DNA from: Caldithrix sp.
Lineage (GTDB): Bacteria; Zhuqueibacterota; Zhuqueibacteria; Oceanimicrobiales; Oceanimicrobiaceae
Direction of reading: 5' to 3'
DNA length: 10,315 nucleotides
NCBI GenBank assembly: GCA_004357015.1
Contig: SMXE01000267.1
Location: forward strand, 1-10,315
Under the pieces are notes generated by a model, which was not told the DNA's origin, did no database searches, and worked only from the letters and a program-made list of their open reading frames with translations. Position numbers and translations under genes: made by a program. Of this stretch, positions 1 through 6,164 are shown piece by piece. How positions within the stretch are numbered: position 1 is the stretch's first letter; each line of letters begins with the position of its first letter.

Positions 1-879
1 AGCGGGCTGAATTATCTTTTCGAGCCGAATCTGGCGGCGTTGCTGAACTACAGGACATGGCTGGAGGCGCTCTCACAGTCTGCCTGGTCCACCGGCGCTG
101 GCTGGGGTCTCATCCTGACCTACGCTGTTTATATGAAGAAGGAAGAGGATGTGGTTCTGAATTCGTTTATCGCCGGATTGGGCAACAACACGGCCTCGTT
201 GCTGGCAGCAATGGTGATTTTGCCAACTATATTCGCAATTTTGCCCTATGATGAAGCGATGAAAGCGATGGCCTCCGGCAATACCGGACTCACCTTTATC
301 TGGATTCCAAAGCTGTTTGAGCAGATGCCGCTGGGTTCGTTTTTCATGATTGTCTTTTTTCTCGCCCTGGCCTCTGCGGCGCTGTCATCGCTCATCGCCA
401 TGCTTGAACTGGCCACCAGAATTTTCATGGATGCCGGGCTCGAACGGCACCGGGCAATTTTGTTTGTAGCTACGTTCGGGTTTTTGTTTGGCCTGCCTTC
501 CGCGCTCAGTTTGCAATTTTTCAACAACCAGGACTGGGTCTGGGGCCTCGGGCTTATCATCAGCGGCATGTTTTTTACGTTCGCCGCCATCAAATACGGT
601 GTTGACAAGATGCGGACGACGTTGATCAATGTTGAAGGTAACGATCTCGCCGCTGGCCGGTGGTTCAACCGCATTGTTACTTTTCTGATCCCACTTGAGT
701 TTGTTGTCCTGATAGTTTGGTGGTCGTGGCAGGCCGTGACTGCCTATGATCCGGAAGGCTGGTGGAACCCGTTTCGCACCTTTAGCCTTGGCACCTGCAT
801 ATTTCAGTGGCTGCTGGCCATTGTGATTCTTGTTGTGTTGAATAACAAGATGTTTGAAAAAACCATTAGAGGAAGTTAA
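1..879 (+). CDS. Sodium-dependent transporter, NSS (neurotransmitter:sodium symporter) family, 3' part
   Basis: This frame is open from the first base of the window, so the gene begins upstream; 292 residues of the C-terminal portion are visible and no start should be placed at the internal ATG-like codons. The family imports amino acids or related solutes across the inner membrane with Na+. The opening residues (SGLNYLFEPN, then the SAWSTGAGWG stretch) match the conserved NSS region around helix 8. After it come about six more hydrophobic segments: VLNSFIAGLGNNTASLLAAM, the long SFFMIVFFLALASAALSS stretch, a helix near RAILFVATFGFLFG, the WVWGLGLIISGMFF helix, and two C-terminal helices ending near NNKMFEKTIRGS. 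Bacterial NSS proteins have 11-12 helices and about 450-500 residues, so roughly the last 60% is present. The small gene directly downstream fits the transporters that need a MetS-type subunit. Substrate cannot be read from the sequence. Confidence 0.93.
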   Translation, partial: SGLNYLFEPNLAALLNYRTWLEALSQSAWSTGAGWGLILTYAVYMKKEEDVVLNSFIAGLGNNTASLLAAMVILPTIFAILPYDEAMKAMASGNTGLTFIWIPKLFEQMPLGSFFMIVFFLALASAALSSLIAMLELATRIFMDAGLERHRAILFVATFGFLFGLPSALSLQFFNNQDWVWGLGLIISGMFFTFAAIKYGVDKMRTTLINVEGNDLAAGRWFNRIVTFLIPLEFVVLIVWWSWQAVTAYDPEGWWNPFRTFSLGTCIFQWLLAIVILVVLNNKMFEKTIRGS

Positions 880-896
880 TTGAATTGGAGTTTTGG

Positions 897-1010
897 ATGT
901 CTACTTCAGCAATTATTATGATGGTGGTGATTCTTGGGATCGTATGGGGTGGTTTTGTGGCAACTTTGAGAATTGCTTTCGTAAAGGAGTCCCGCAAAAA
1001 TCGAAAATGA
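897..1010 (+). CDS. MetS-like small subunit of the NSS transporter (37 aa)
   Basis: This short gene is easy to miss. It starts at ATG 897, with TTGGAG at 885-890 and a 6-nt spacer, 17 bases after the transporter stop. The product has a short polar N-terminus (MSTSA), one hydrophobic helix of about 20 residues (IIMMVVILGIVWGGFVATL) and a basic tail rich in Lys and Arg. This plan matches the MetS/MetP family: in Corynebacterium glutamicum MetS is the small subunit needed by the NSS-type methionine/alanine importer MetP. It probably inserts in the inner membrane beside the upstream transporter. Its TGA (1008-1010) overlaps the ATG of holA (1007-1009), so translation of holA is probably coupled to it. 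The assignment rests on size, architecture and position, not on an alignment. Confidence 0.8.
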   Translation: MSTSAIIMMVVILGIVWGGFVATLRIAFVKESRKNRK

Positions 1011-1999
1011 ATTATTCTGAATTCATCTCTTTGTTAGAGAAGAAAGGCCTGCCGAATTCTGTCTTTTTCTGTGGTTCGGAGGATTTCCTGATCGAGGATT
1101 GCCTGCAGCGAATCACTCACACAGTTGACCCGGCTACGCGCGATTTCAATTTTGACGTCTACTACGGCAGCCAGGTCGATGGCGGCAAGATAGTTGATAC
1201 GGCAAGCGCTTACCCGATGCTGGCGGAGTCCCGCCTGGTGATCGTCAAGGAAGTGAACAAGCTTTCCGGCGCCGGTCTGGAAGCGCTCGCCAAATATCTT
1301 GAGCGGCCATCATCGACCACGCGCCTGGTTTTGATCGCAGAAAAAATCACCGCCCGCAACAAGTCGTGGACCAAGATCAAATCCAACACCTGTTTCGTGG
1401 AATTCAAGCAACTCTACGACAATCAAGTCATGAGTTGGATGAAGCAATATCTTCGCGGACGGGGTTACGAGATTACATCTGACGCCAGTATACTTGTTCA
1501 CAGCCGTGTCGGCAACAATCTGCGCGCCATTGCAAATGAATTGAATAAGATCTTGCTGAATCTAAATGGTGAGAAGAGGATTGCGGCGGAAGATGTGCAA
1601 AGAGTTGTTGGACTTTCCAGAACGTTTTCCGTATTTCATTTAACGGACGCCATTGGCAACCGCGAGATTGAGAATGCGCTGCAGATCATGAGCAAGATGC
1701 TTGACAGCGGCGAATCGCACACAGGCATGCTGGCGATGATCACGAGGCACTTTGTGAGTTTGCTGGTCATCAAGGGCGCGGTGCGTCAAAAGAAGAGTGA
1801 TAATGAAATTGCCGCACTGGCCGGCATCGCGCCTTATTTCGTCAAAAAGAACAAGACTATGGCGGCGAAGTACTCGTTTCGACTGTTTGAGAACGTATTT
1901 GTTTGCCTGCTGGAAACAGATCTGAAACTGAAGACCAGCCAGCAGCCGCCCAAGATCGCGTTGCAGACAATGCTCGTTCAAATATTGCAGCAGGATTAG
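1007..1999 (+). CDS. holA: DNA polymerase III subunit delta
   Basis: The delta subunit is the wrench of the clamp loader: it opens the beta sliding clamp so that it can be loaded on primed DNA. From ATG 1007 the product is 330 residues, normal for bacterial HolA. The N-terminus (MNYSEFISLLEKKG, then NSVFFCGSEDFLIED) and the stretch DFNFDVYYGSQVDGGKIVDT with the following SAYPMLAESRLVIVKEVNKL are typical of the family's degenerate AAA+ domain; the C-terminal helical collar ends near LKTSQQPPKIALQTMLVQIL. The frame stays open upstream to a TTG at 893, but that would add 38 residues read from an overlapping frame of the small transporter subunit, so 1007 is preferred. AAAGGAG at 983-989 is 17 nt away, rather far; the ATGA overlap suggests coupled re-initiation. 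It shares no functional logic with the transporter genes upstream. Confidence 0.92.
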   Translation: MNYSEFISLLEKKGLPNSVFFCGSEDFLIEDCLQRITHTVDPATRDFNFDVYYGSQVDGGKIVDTASAYPMLAESRLVIVKEVNKLSGAGLEALAKYLERPSSTTRLVLIAEKITARNKSWTKIKSNTCFVEFKQLYDNQVMSWMKQYLRGRGYEITSDASILVHSRVGNNLRAIANELNKILLNLNGEKRIAAEDVQRVVGLSRTFSVFHLTDAIGNREIENALQIMSKMLDSGESHTGMLAMITRHFVSLLVIKGAVRQKKSDNEIAALAGIAPYFVKKNKTMAAKYSFRLFENVFVCLLETDLKLKTSQQPPKIALQTMLVQILQQD

Positions 2000-2089
2000 C
2001 CTATTGACGTCCGAATTATTGAGCGCTTAGCGTCAGCCATCTTTCCGCAGCACGTTTGCAAAATAGCACAGGAACTTTTCTATCACGAT

Positions 2090-2716
2090 ATGGTTGAAAA
2101 CTTCGACAATACGACCCAAAAATCAGAGCAGCCCAAACGCCGCGACAATCGGCCTTCAGATGAAGATCTCATCGAGCGGTTTCAAAAGGGCGATGTTTAC
2201 GCTTTCGACCTTATCGTAAAGAGATACAAAGAACAACTCTTGAACTTCGTTTACCGTTTTGTCGGCAGCCAGGAAGAGGCAGAAGACATCGTTCAGGAGA
2301 CGTTTCTGAGAGTTTACCGAAAGCGTCATGCCTACAAACGGATCGCAAAATTTTCTACGTGGATTTACACCATAGCCGGAAATCTCTCACGAACGGAGTT
2401 GCGACGTCGAAAAAGAAGGAGAATGTTTTCCGTTACCGACATGGGGTTCGAAGATCGTGATTATGAGATATCTGATGATGGCCACAACCCGGAAACGCAG
2501 GTAGACAGTGTTATTCAGGAAGAGATAATTCATTGGGAAATTAATAACTTATCCCCAAAGTTCAGAGAAGTGATAATTCTTCGCGATGTGCAGGAACTCT
2601 CTTACGAGGAGATTAGTAAGATCATCAAAGTTCCGATTGGTACCGTGAAATCCCGCGTCAACCGAGGGCGGCTGAAACTTCAAGGCAAACTGAAACACTT
2701 GCTGAAAAAAAAATAG
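2090..2716 (+). CDS. RNA polymerase sigma factor, ECF/RpoE-like sigma-70 family
   Basis: This 208-residue protein has the two-domain plan of ECF sigma factors, which direct RNA polymerase to stress or envelope regulons. Region 2 spans roughly residues 25-110: EEDIVQETFLRVYRKR-like sequence (here EAEDIVQETFLRVYRKR) followed by FSTWIYTIAGNLSRTELRRRKR, the core-binding and -10 recognition part. After a charged linker, region 4 covers about 155-203: LSPKFREVIILRDVQELSYE, then EEISKIIKVPIGTVKSRVNRGR, the -35-binding helix-turn-helix. The first 24 residues are a polar extension. ATG 2090 is the only sensible start, but no Shine-Dalgarno lies at normal distance (AGGA at 2070-2073 is 16 nt away). The last codons are a run of nine A (2705-2713). 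The next two genes encode a putative membrane anti-sigma and an HtrA-like protein, which is the usual company of an envelope-stress sigma. Confidence 0.93.
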   Translation: MVENFDNTTQKSEQPKRRDNRPSDEDLIERFQKGDVYAFDLIVKRYKEQLLNFVYRFVGSQEEAEDIVQETFLRVYRKRHAYKRIAKFSTWIYTIAGNLSRTELRRRKRRRMFSVTDMGFEDRDYEISDDGHNPETQVDSVIQEEIIHWEINNLSPKFREVIILRDVQELSYEEISKIIKVPIGTVKSRVNRGRLKLQGKLKHLLKKK

Positions 2717-2765
2717 ATTTTTGTTCAACGTGTCGATAAATCAGTAACGTTTATCAATGTCGAAC

Positions 2766-2772
2766 AAGGGAG
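2766..2772 (+). promoter_or_regulatory. Ribosome binding site that sets the anti-sigma start
   Basis: AAGGGAG sits 5 nt before ATG 2778. The same frame is open from an earlier start-like codon at 2757, but that codon has no ribosome site and would place this AAGGGAG inside the coding region. ATG 2778 is therefore the better start. Confidence 0.6.
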
Positions 2773-2777
2773 CGTCT

Positions 2778-3353
2778 ATGACAACTTGGAAGCAGTTTGA
2801 GCAGGACATGATGGATTATCTTGATGGTCTACTGTCAACGGAGAAGAGGAAGGAGATCGATAAACGGCTGGCGGATGATGCCGAAGCTCTGCAGCTTTTC
2901 AATAGCCTTAGCGCTTTGAAGGCGCAACTCAGAGGTTTGAAGCGGATTAAGACGTCTCCTGATTTTGACACGGTTCTCCGAACGCGGATTCGTATGGAGA
3001 AGAGTCTCAGCCGTCGTAGCTTGTTTGCTGGCGACTCCCGAGCGTCTGTTTTCGCGCTGGCTGGTGCCTTGGCAGTTTTGGCGGTGGTTCTTGCCATGAA
3101 TGTCTCAAATTCGGATCTGAAGCGGCCCTATTCTAACAAGAGTCCTTTACCAGCCTCAGTGGTTACCAGTTTTTCACGAAGTCAGCAAGATTCCGGGAGT
3201 ATCCAAAGGGCAAGGATTAACTATCCGATGGAAATGGTACGCTTGCCGCAGGGCGGCACTCGCCTTGAGTCGGATGCGAGGCGGGGCGTTACGACCGCTT
3301 CCGATTCCTCACGGAATTCTCTCAAGGATCAGATTGTTACAGTCGAGTTTTGA
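2778..3353 (+). CDS. Putative membrane anti-sigma factor, cysteine-free
   Basis: From ATG 2778 the product is 191 residues. Residues 1-70 form a charged, helical N-terminal domain beginning MTTWKQFEQDMMDYLDGLLS and containing EIDKRLADDAEALQLFNSL, which resembles the cytoplasmic anti-sigma domain (helices that clamp region 2 and 4 of ECF sigmas). One membrane helix follows at about residues 90-109 (SVFALAGALAVLAVVLAMNV); the remaining ~80 residues are a low-complexity, Ser/Arg-rich exported tail. The protein has no cysteine or histidine at all, so it cannot use the HxxxCxxC zinc motif of ZAS-type anti-sigmas such as RsrA. Its place 61 bp after the sigma gene supports the role. The sequence itself is too diverged for a firm family call, so the function is inferred from topology and neighbourhood. 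Confidence 0.7.
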   Translation: MTTWKQFEQDMMDYLDGLLSTEKRKEIDKRLADDAEALQLFNSLSALKAQLRGLKRIKTSPDFDTVLRTRIRMEKSLSRRSLFAGDSRASVFALAGALAVLAVVLAMNVSNSDLKRPYSNKSPLPASVVTSFSRSQQDSGSIQRARINYPMEMVRLPQGGTRLESDARRGVTTASDSSRNSLKDQIVTVEF

Positions 3354-3401
3354 TGTTGAGTTTGGTTTGAAACCGCCTGTTGACCAGCGACGCAGATAAC
3401 C

Positions 3402-4628
3402 GTGTTCTTAGCACTCAAAAAACGTCCTCATCTGTTCGCAGCCATTCTCGCCATTGCTGTGGTTGTTCAGAATCAATCTGGAATCGCCAGCGATACCCTC
3501 AAGCGAGTAGAAAAAGAGCTGCAGGCTCTGATGGCCTCTACCAAGGCATCTATCGTTACTGTCACGGCCACGCTCTCCCGCGAAATACCCATCGAATCAG
3601 AGGGAACTTTTCTCTCATTGTTCAGAACCGAACGTGCTACCCAGCCGGTTTCCTACGTCAACATTGGCAGTGGTGTCATTCTGGATGAAGCCGGGCATAT
3701 CTTAACAAGAAACAGCGTGGTTCGGGGCGCCGGCGCAATCCTGGTGACGCTTTCTGGCGGACGTGAGATGGTTGCGCGCTTGCTCAGTCACGATCCTGAA
3801 ACAGGGTTTGCTTTGCTAAAAGTGGAATCGGAAGGATTAGCGGCGATTCACCTGGGAGATTCGGATGAGGTACTGCCCGGATCTTTGAGTTTGATGGTTG
3901 GAAATTCTCTTGGCGTTTACCCTTCAATTGTCCTTGGCGCAATTAATGCTATTCGTGCGGATGGTATGATTCAGCTTTCAGCGGCCCTAACCCCCGGAAA
4001 CAATGGCAGCCCTATTATCAATTTGGACGGTGAGGTTGTCGGCCTTGTTGTAGGACAGGTTAACACGACCGTCAGCGGTTATGAATCTTTGCCTGGCTTT
4101 CATGTCAGTCCGACGATTTTGGTTTATCCCTCGAACCGGGTGAGAAGGATTGCAGCAGATCTTATCAAATACGGGCGTGTGCGCAAAGGTTGGCTGGGCG
4201 TGGTCGGCTACCATGATGGCTGGAAACCGAAGATTCGCAAGATCCGGGAAGACAGTCCCGCGCAAAAAGCAGGTCTCATCACCGGGGACGTTATTGTGAA
4301 GTTCTCGGGCAAAGAGGTTGGCAACATTCCTCAACTCGCACATCTGGTTGAGTATTCTTCGCCCGGAGAAACAGTTGCGGTTGAATATCAGCGGTCAGGA
4401 CAAACCATGACGACCAATGTGGAGATCGGTGAGAAGGCTGTAAGGGGGTCGTCGGATAAAGAGGCTTTTGTGTGGAGTCAGGGCAGCTACGTTTCAAACG
4501 GATTCGAAGAAATGAACGCTCAGGACCCAACCATTATCGCTTTGGAGCGCCACCGGTTACTGGAACACCGGATCAATGAACTCGGGAGGGAGTTAGATCG
4601 TTTGAAGAAGTTCCTTAATTCGTATTAA
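3402..4628 (+). CDS. HtrA/DegS-like trypsin-PDZ protein, predicted catalytically inactive
   Basis: A 408-residue protein with an N-terminal signal or anchor helix (KKR, then LFAAILAIAVVV, residues 11-22), a trypsin-like domain at about 45-220, a PDZ domain at about 255-345 (GWLGVVG, then SPAQKAGLITGDVIVKFSGK) and a C-terminal coiled coil (about 380-408, LERHRLLEHRINELGRELDR). The fold is clearly HtrA-like: IGSGVILDEAGHILT, DPETGFALLKV, LGDSDEVLPG and NLDGEVVGL align with DegP/DegS. At the three catalytic positions, however, the residues differ: His of TNNHVV is Ser105 (RNSVV), Asp of TDLALL is Gly135 (TGFALL), and Ser of GNSGG is Asn201 (GNNGS). It is therefore probably a non-proteolytic, exported ligand-binding or scaffold protein. 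GTG 3402 is the only available start after in-frame stops at 3351, 3357 and 3381; no clear ribosome site precedes it. It is third in the sigma/anti-sigma operon, 48 bp after the anti-sigma gene. Confidence 0.88.
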   Translation: MFLALKKRPHLFAAILAIAVVVQNQSGIASDTLKRVEKELQALMASTKASIVTVTATLSREIPIESEGTFLSLFRTERATQPVSYVNIGSGVILDEAGHILTRNSVVRGAGAILVTLSGGREMVARLLSHDPETGFALLKVESEGLAAIHLGDSDEVLPGSLSLMVGNSLGVYPSIVLGAINAIRADGMIQLSAALTPGNNGSPIINLDGEVVGLVVGQVNTTVSGYESLPGFHVSPTILVYPSNRVRRIAADLIKYGRVRKGWLGVVGYHDGWKPKIRKIREDSPAQKAGLITGDVIVKFSGKEVGNIPQLAHLVEYSSPGETVAVEYQRSGQTMTTNVEIGEKAVRGSSDKEAFVWSQGSYVSNGFEEMNAQDPTIIALERHRLLEHRINELGRELDRLKKFLNSY

Positions 4629-4656
4629 TATAAATACTTAGTTCGTTGTATTTTTG

Positions 4657-4690
4657 AACCGTCCAGCATAACTTGCGGCGGTTTTTTTAT
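4657..4690 (+). terminator. Rho-independent terminator after the sigma/anti-sigma/HtrA-like operon
   Basis: AACCGTC (4657-4663) pairs with GGCGGTT (4677-4683), seven pairs including one T-G wobble, around a 13-nt loop. A run of seven T (4682-4688) overlaps and follows the 3' arm. It lies 29 bp after the stop codon of the HtrA-like gene and just before the next promoter. Confidence 0.75.
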
Positions 4691-4717
4691 TGACTTTTGG
4701 GGAAAAGTTGTTAAATT
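4690..4717 (+). promoter_or_regulatory. Sigma-70-like promoter for the zinc-ribbon/BMC-P/rdgB operon
   Basis: TTGACT (4690-4695) resembles a -35 box and TAAATT (4712-4717) a -10 box, 16 bp apart. Transcription would start near 4724, leaving a leader of about 26 nt that includes the AGGAG ribosome site of the next gene. The promoter begins on the last bases of the terminator above, so the two operons are tightly packed. Prediction from motif match only. Confidence 0.55.
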
Positions 4718-4749
4718 AGATGCCCGTTACTTTAGTGAAGAGGAGTTCA

Positions 4750-4950
4750 ATGGCAAAAGATCAAAGTTTTGCAGCAAAAGTCGCAAAGGCTTCGGCCGAC
4801 AGCAAAGACGGTCATTGTCCAACGTGTGATGAGAGCTATAGCACGGTACAACTGGTCGTTTCGGAAAAAGTGGAAAAGAGTGGCGCCTGGAAGTTCAATC
4901 AGAGGTTTGTCCGTGTTTGCAAGTGTAATCATTCTGAAGTTTACGGCTAA
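4750..4950 (+). CDS. Small zinc-ribbon protein of unknown function (66 aa)
   Basis: ATG 4750 follows AGGAG (4741-4745) with a 4-nt spacer; an earlier in-frame start-like codon at 4720 lacks such a site. I do not recognise a named family. The product has a Lys/Ala-rich, probably flexible N-terminus (residues 1-20) and then a small metal-binding module: HCPTC (Cys23, Cys26) and VCKCNHSE (Cys57, Cys59, with His61 close by), separated by about 30 residues with beta-like sequence (VQLVVSEKVEKSG, then WKFNQRFVRVC). Four well-placed cysteines suggest a structural zinc ribbon, possibly for RNA, ribosome or protein binding. It is the first gene of an operon with two microcompartment vertex genes and rdgB, 18 bp before the next start. 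Confidence 0.75.
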   Translation: MAKDQSFAAKVAKASADSKDGHCPTCDESYSTVQLVVSEKVEKSGAWKFNQRFVRVCKCNHSEVYG

Positions 4951-4958
4951 TACGTAGC

Positions 4959-4962
4959 GGAG
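4959..4962 (+). promoter_or_regulatory. Ribosome binding site supporting a TTG start
   Basis: GGAG, 6 nt before TTG 4969, supports a TTG start for the first BMC-P gene. The resulting N-terminus (M-ILAKVIGTVWATKK) lines up residue for residue with that of the ATG-started second copy (MNLAKVIGTIWATQK). Confidence 0.55.
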
Positions 4963-4968
4963 AACGAC

Positions 4969-5238
4969 TTGATTCTCGCGAAAGTCATCGGCACGGTATG
5001 GGCGACAAAAAAGGATGAAAAACTCGTCGGCATGAAACTGCAAATTGTGCGTCCGGTAGAACTTGATTACAAAGAGAAATCTGGCTTTCTGGTCGCCGTC
5101 GATACGGTTGGTGCGGGCGTGGGTGAAGTCGTCCTGGTTTGTCAGGGCAGTTCGGCACGGCAGACTGCCTTGACTGAGAATCGCCCTGTCGATGCTACGA
5201 TCATGGCTATTGTAGATAAACTTGACGTAGTTGAATGA
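4969..5238 (+). CDS. BMC-P (EutN/CcmL-type) microcompartment vertex protein, copy 1
   Basis: An 89-residue protein of the EutN/CcmL family, whose members form pentamers that close the corners of bacterial microcompartment shells. The family signature is clear: an N-terminal ILAKVIGTVWATKKDEKLVG strand pair, then LVAVDTVGAGVGEVVLVCQG, the conserved glycine-rich turn followed by a beta strand, then the SSAR residues. The C-terminal VDATIMAIVDKLDVV is also typical. The length is normal (85-100). It overlaps the next gene by ATGA (5235-5238), so the two are translated together. The start is TTG. No BMC-H shell gene or encapsulated enzyme lies in this window, so what shell it caps, if any, is not shown. 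Confidence 0.92.
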   Translation: MILAKVIGTVWATKKDEKLVGMKLQIVRPVELDYKEKSGFLVAVDTVGAGVGEVVLVCQGSSARQTALTENRPVDATIMAIVDKLDVVE

Positions 5239-5516
5239 ATCTGGCAAAAGTCATCGGCACTATTTGGGCAACGCAGAAAGATGAAAATCTTGTTGGGGCG
5301 ACGATGCAGATCATCCAACCGCTCGACTACAATCAACAGGCAATCGACTCTCCGATCATCGCGGTTGATACGGTTGGCGCAGGTCCCGGCGAGGTGGTTT
5401 ATTATGTCACCTCCCGCGAAGCGGTAATTCCGTATCCCAAAGATCTGGTTCCCATCGATGCCGCTATTGTTGGCATCGTCGATTGGGTGGACGTGTACGA
5501 TGCATTGCCCAACTGA
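5235..5516 (+). CDS. BMC-P (EutN/CcmL-type) microcompartment vertex protein, copy 2
   Basis: A 93-residue second member of the EutN/CcmL family, starting at ATG 5235 inside the stop of copy 1. It shares MNLAKVIGTIWATQKDENLV and IIAVDTVGAGPGEVVYYV with copy 1, and the nucleotide sequences at the start of the two genes are visibly alike, so this is a tandem duplication. The two differ in the middle (the loop after QIIQP) and after the glycine-rich turn: copy 1 keeps the SSAR segment, while copy 2 has TSREAVIPYPKD. The copies may form mixed pentamers or have separate partners; this is inference. It lies 18 bp before rdgB. Confidence 0.92.
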   Translation: MNLAKVIGTIWATQKDENLVGATMQIIQPLDYNQQAIDSPIIAVDTVGAGPGEVVYYVTSREAVIPYPKDLVPIDAAIVGIVDWVDVYDALPN

Positions 5517-5534
5517 TTTTCGGAGTGCCGGGTT

Positions 5535-6164
5535 TTGAGCAGAAAATTGGTGCTGTCCACCGGAAATCAGGACAAAATTGTTGAAATAAAGAATCTTCTC
5601 CAACACCTTGAAATCGAGATTCTGACCCTCGACGCGTTTCCGGGCGCTCCGGACGTGGTTGAAGACGGCGAGACGCTCGAAGAAAATGCCATCAAGAAAG
5701 CCAGGGCGATTGCTGACTTTACCGGCCTGCCTGCGGTCGCGGATGACACCGGACTCGAAGTCAATTATTTGGATGGCGCTCCGGGCGTTTATTCGAGTCG
5801 CTATTCTGGCGAACATGCCACGTACGCAGACAATGTAAACAAACTGCTTCGTGAACTTATGGGTGTGCCGAGGGAAAAGCGGGGCGCTCGATTTCGCTGC
5901 GTTGCAGCGTTTTGCAACCAAAATGACTGCCGCACCATTGAAGGAAAGTGTGAAGGCGTGATTGGTGAGGAAAGAAGAGGCACCGGCGGCTTTGGCTATG
6001 ACCCGGTTTTTTATGTGCCGGAATATGGCCGCACTTTTGCCGAGATGGACTTGGAATTGAAGAATCGGATCAGTCACCGGGCGAAAGCTTTTTTAAAGTT
6101 AAGGGAGTTAATCGAACGTGGCGAGTTTGACTTCCGAGCGAAGAAAATCAATTTCGGGGCGTAG
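5535..6164 (+). CDS. rdgB: XTP/dITP diphosphatase (non-canonical purine NTP pyrophosphatase)
   Basis: This enzyme of the HAM1/RdgB family hydrolyses dITP, ITP and XTP to the monophosphate and pyrophosphate, keeping deaminated purines out of DNA and RNA; it acts in the cytoplasm with Mg2+. The motifs are all present: STGNQDK (residues 8-14), EDGETLEENAIKKA (43-56), ADDTGLEV (69-76) with the catalytic Asp pair, PGVYSSRYSG (83-92), GTGGFGYDPVF (149-159) and ISHRAKA (179-185). TTG 5535 has GGAG (5522-5525) 9 nt upstream and gives the expected N-terminus. At 209 residues it is about 10 longer than E. coli RdgB; the extra C-terminal residues (RGEFDFRAKKINFGA) run into the tRNA gene, whose first ten bases supply the last codons and the stop. 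Confidence 0.95.
   Translation: MSRKLVLSTGNQDKIVEIKNLLQHLEIEILTLDAFPGAPDVVEDGETLEENAIKKARAIADFTGLPAVADDTGLEVNYLDGAPGVYSSRYSGEHATYADNVNKLLRELMGVPREKRGARFRCVAAFCNQNDCRTIEGKCEGVIGEERRGTGGFGYDPVFYVPEYGRTFAEMDLELKNRISHRAKAFLKLRELIERGEFDFRAKKINFGA

Noticed and set aside
893..1006. TTG 893 as the start of holA
   Set aside because: The added 38 residues come from the overlapping frame of the MetS-like gene and do not look like HolA; ATG 1007 gives the normal length and N-terminus.
2070..2090. GGAACTT at 2071-2077 as a sigma-E-like -35 box for autoregulation of the sigma gene
   Set aside because: A -10 box at the usual distance would fall inside the coding region, and none is convincing. The motif is short enough to occur by chance.
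2705..2713. Run of nine A at the end of the sigma gene as a programmed frameshift site
   Set aside because: It precedes the stop by no codons; slippage would only alter the last residues and would not join to the anti-sigma gene, which starts over 60 bp later.
5142..6077. 311-residue open frame on the minus strand across BMC-P copy 2 and rdgB
   Set aside because: It lies fully opposite two well-recognised genes, shows no family motif, and its length follows from the codon use of the sense genes.
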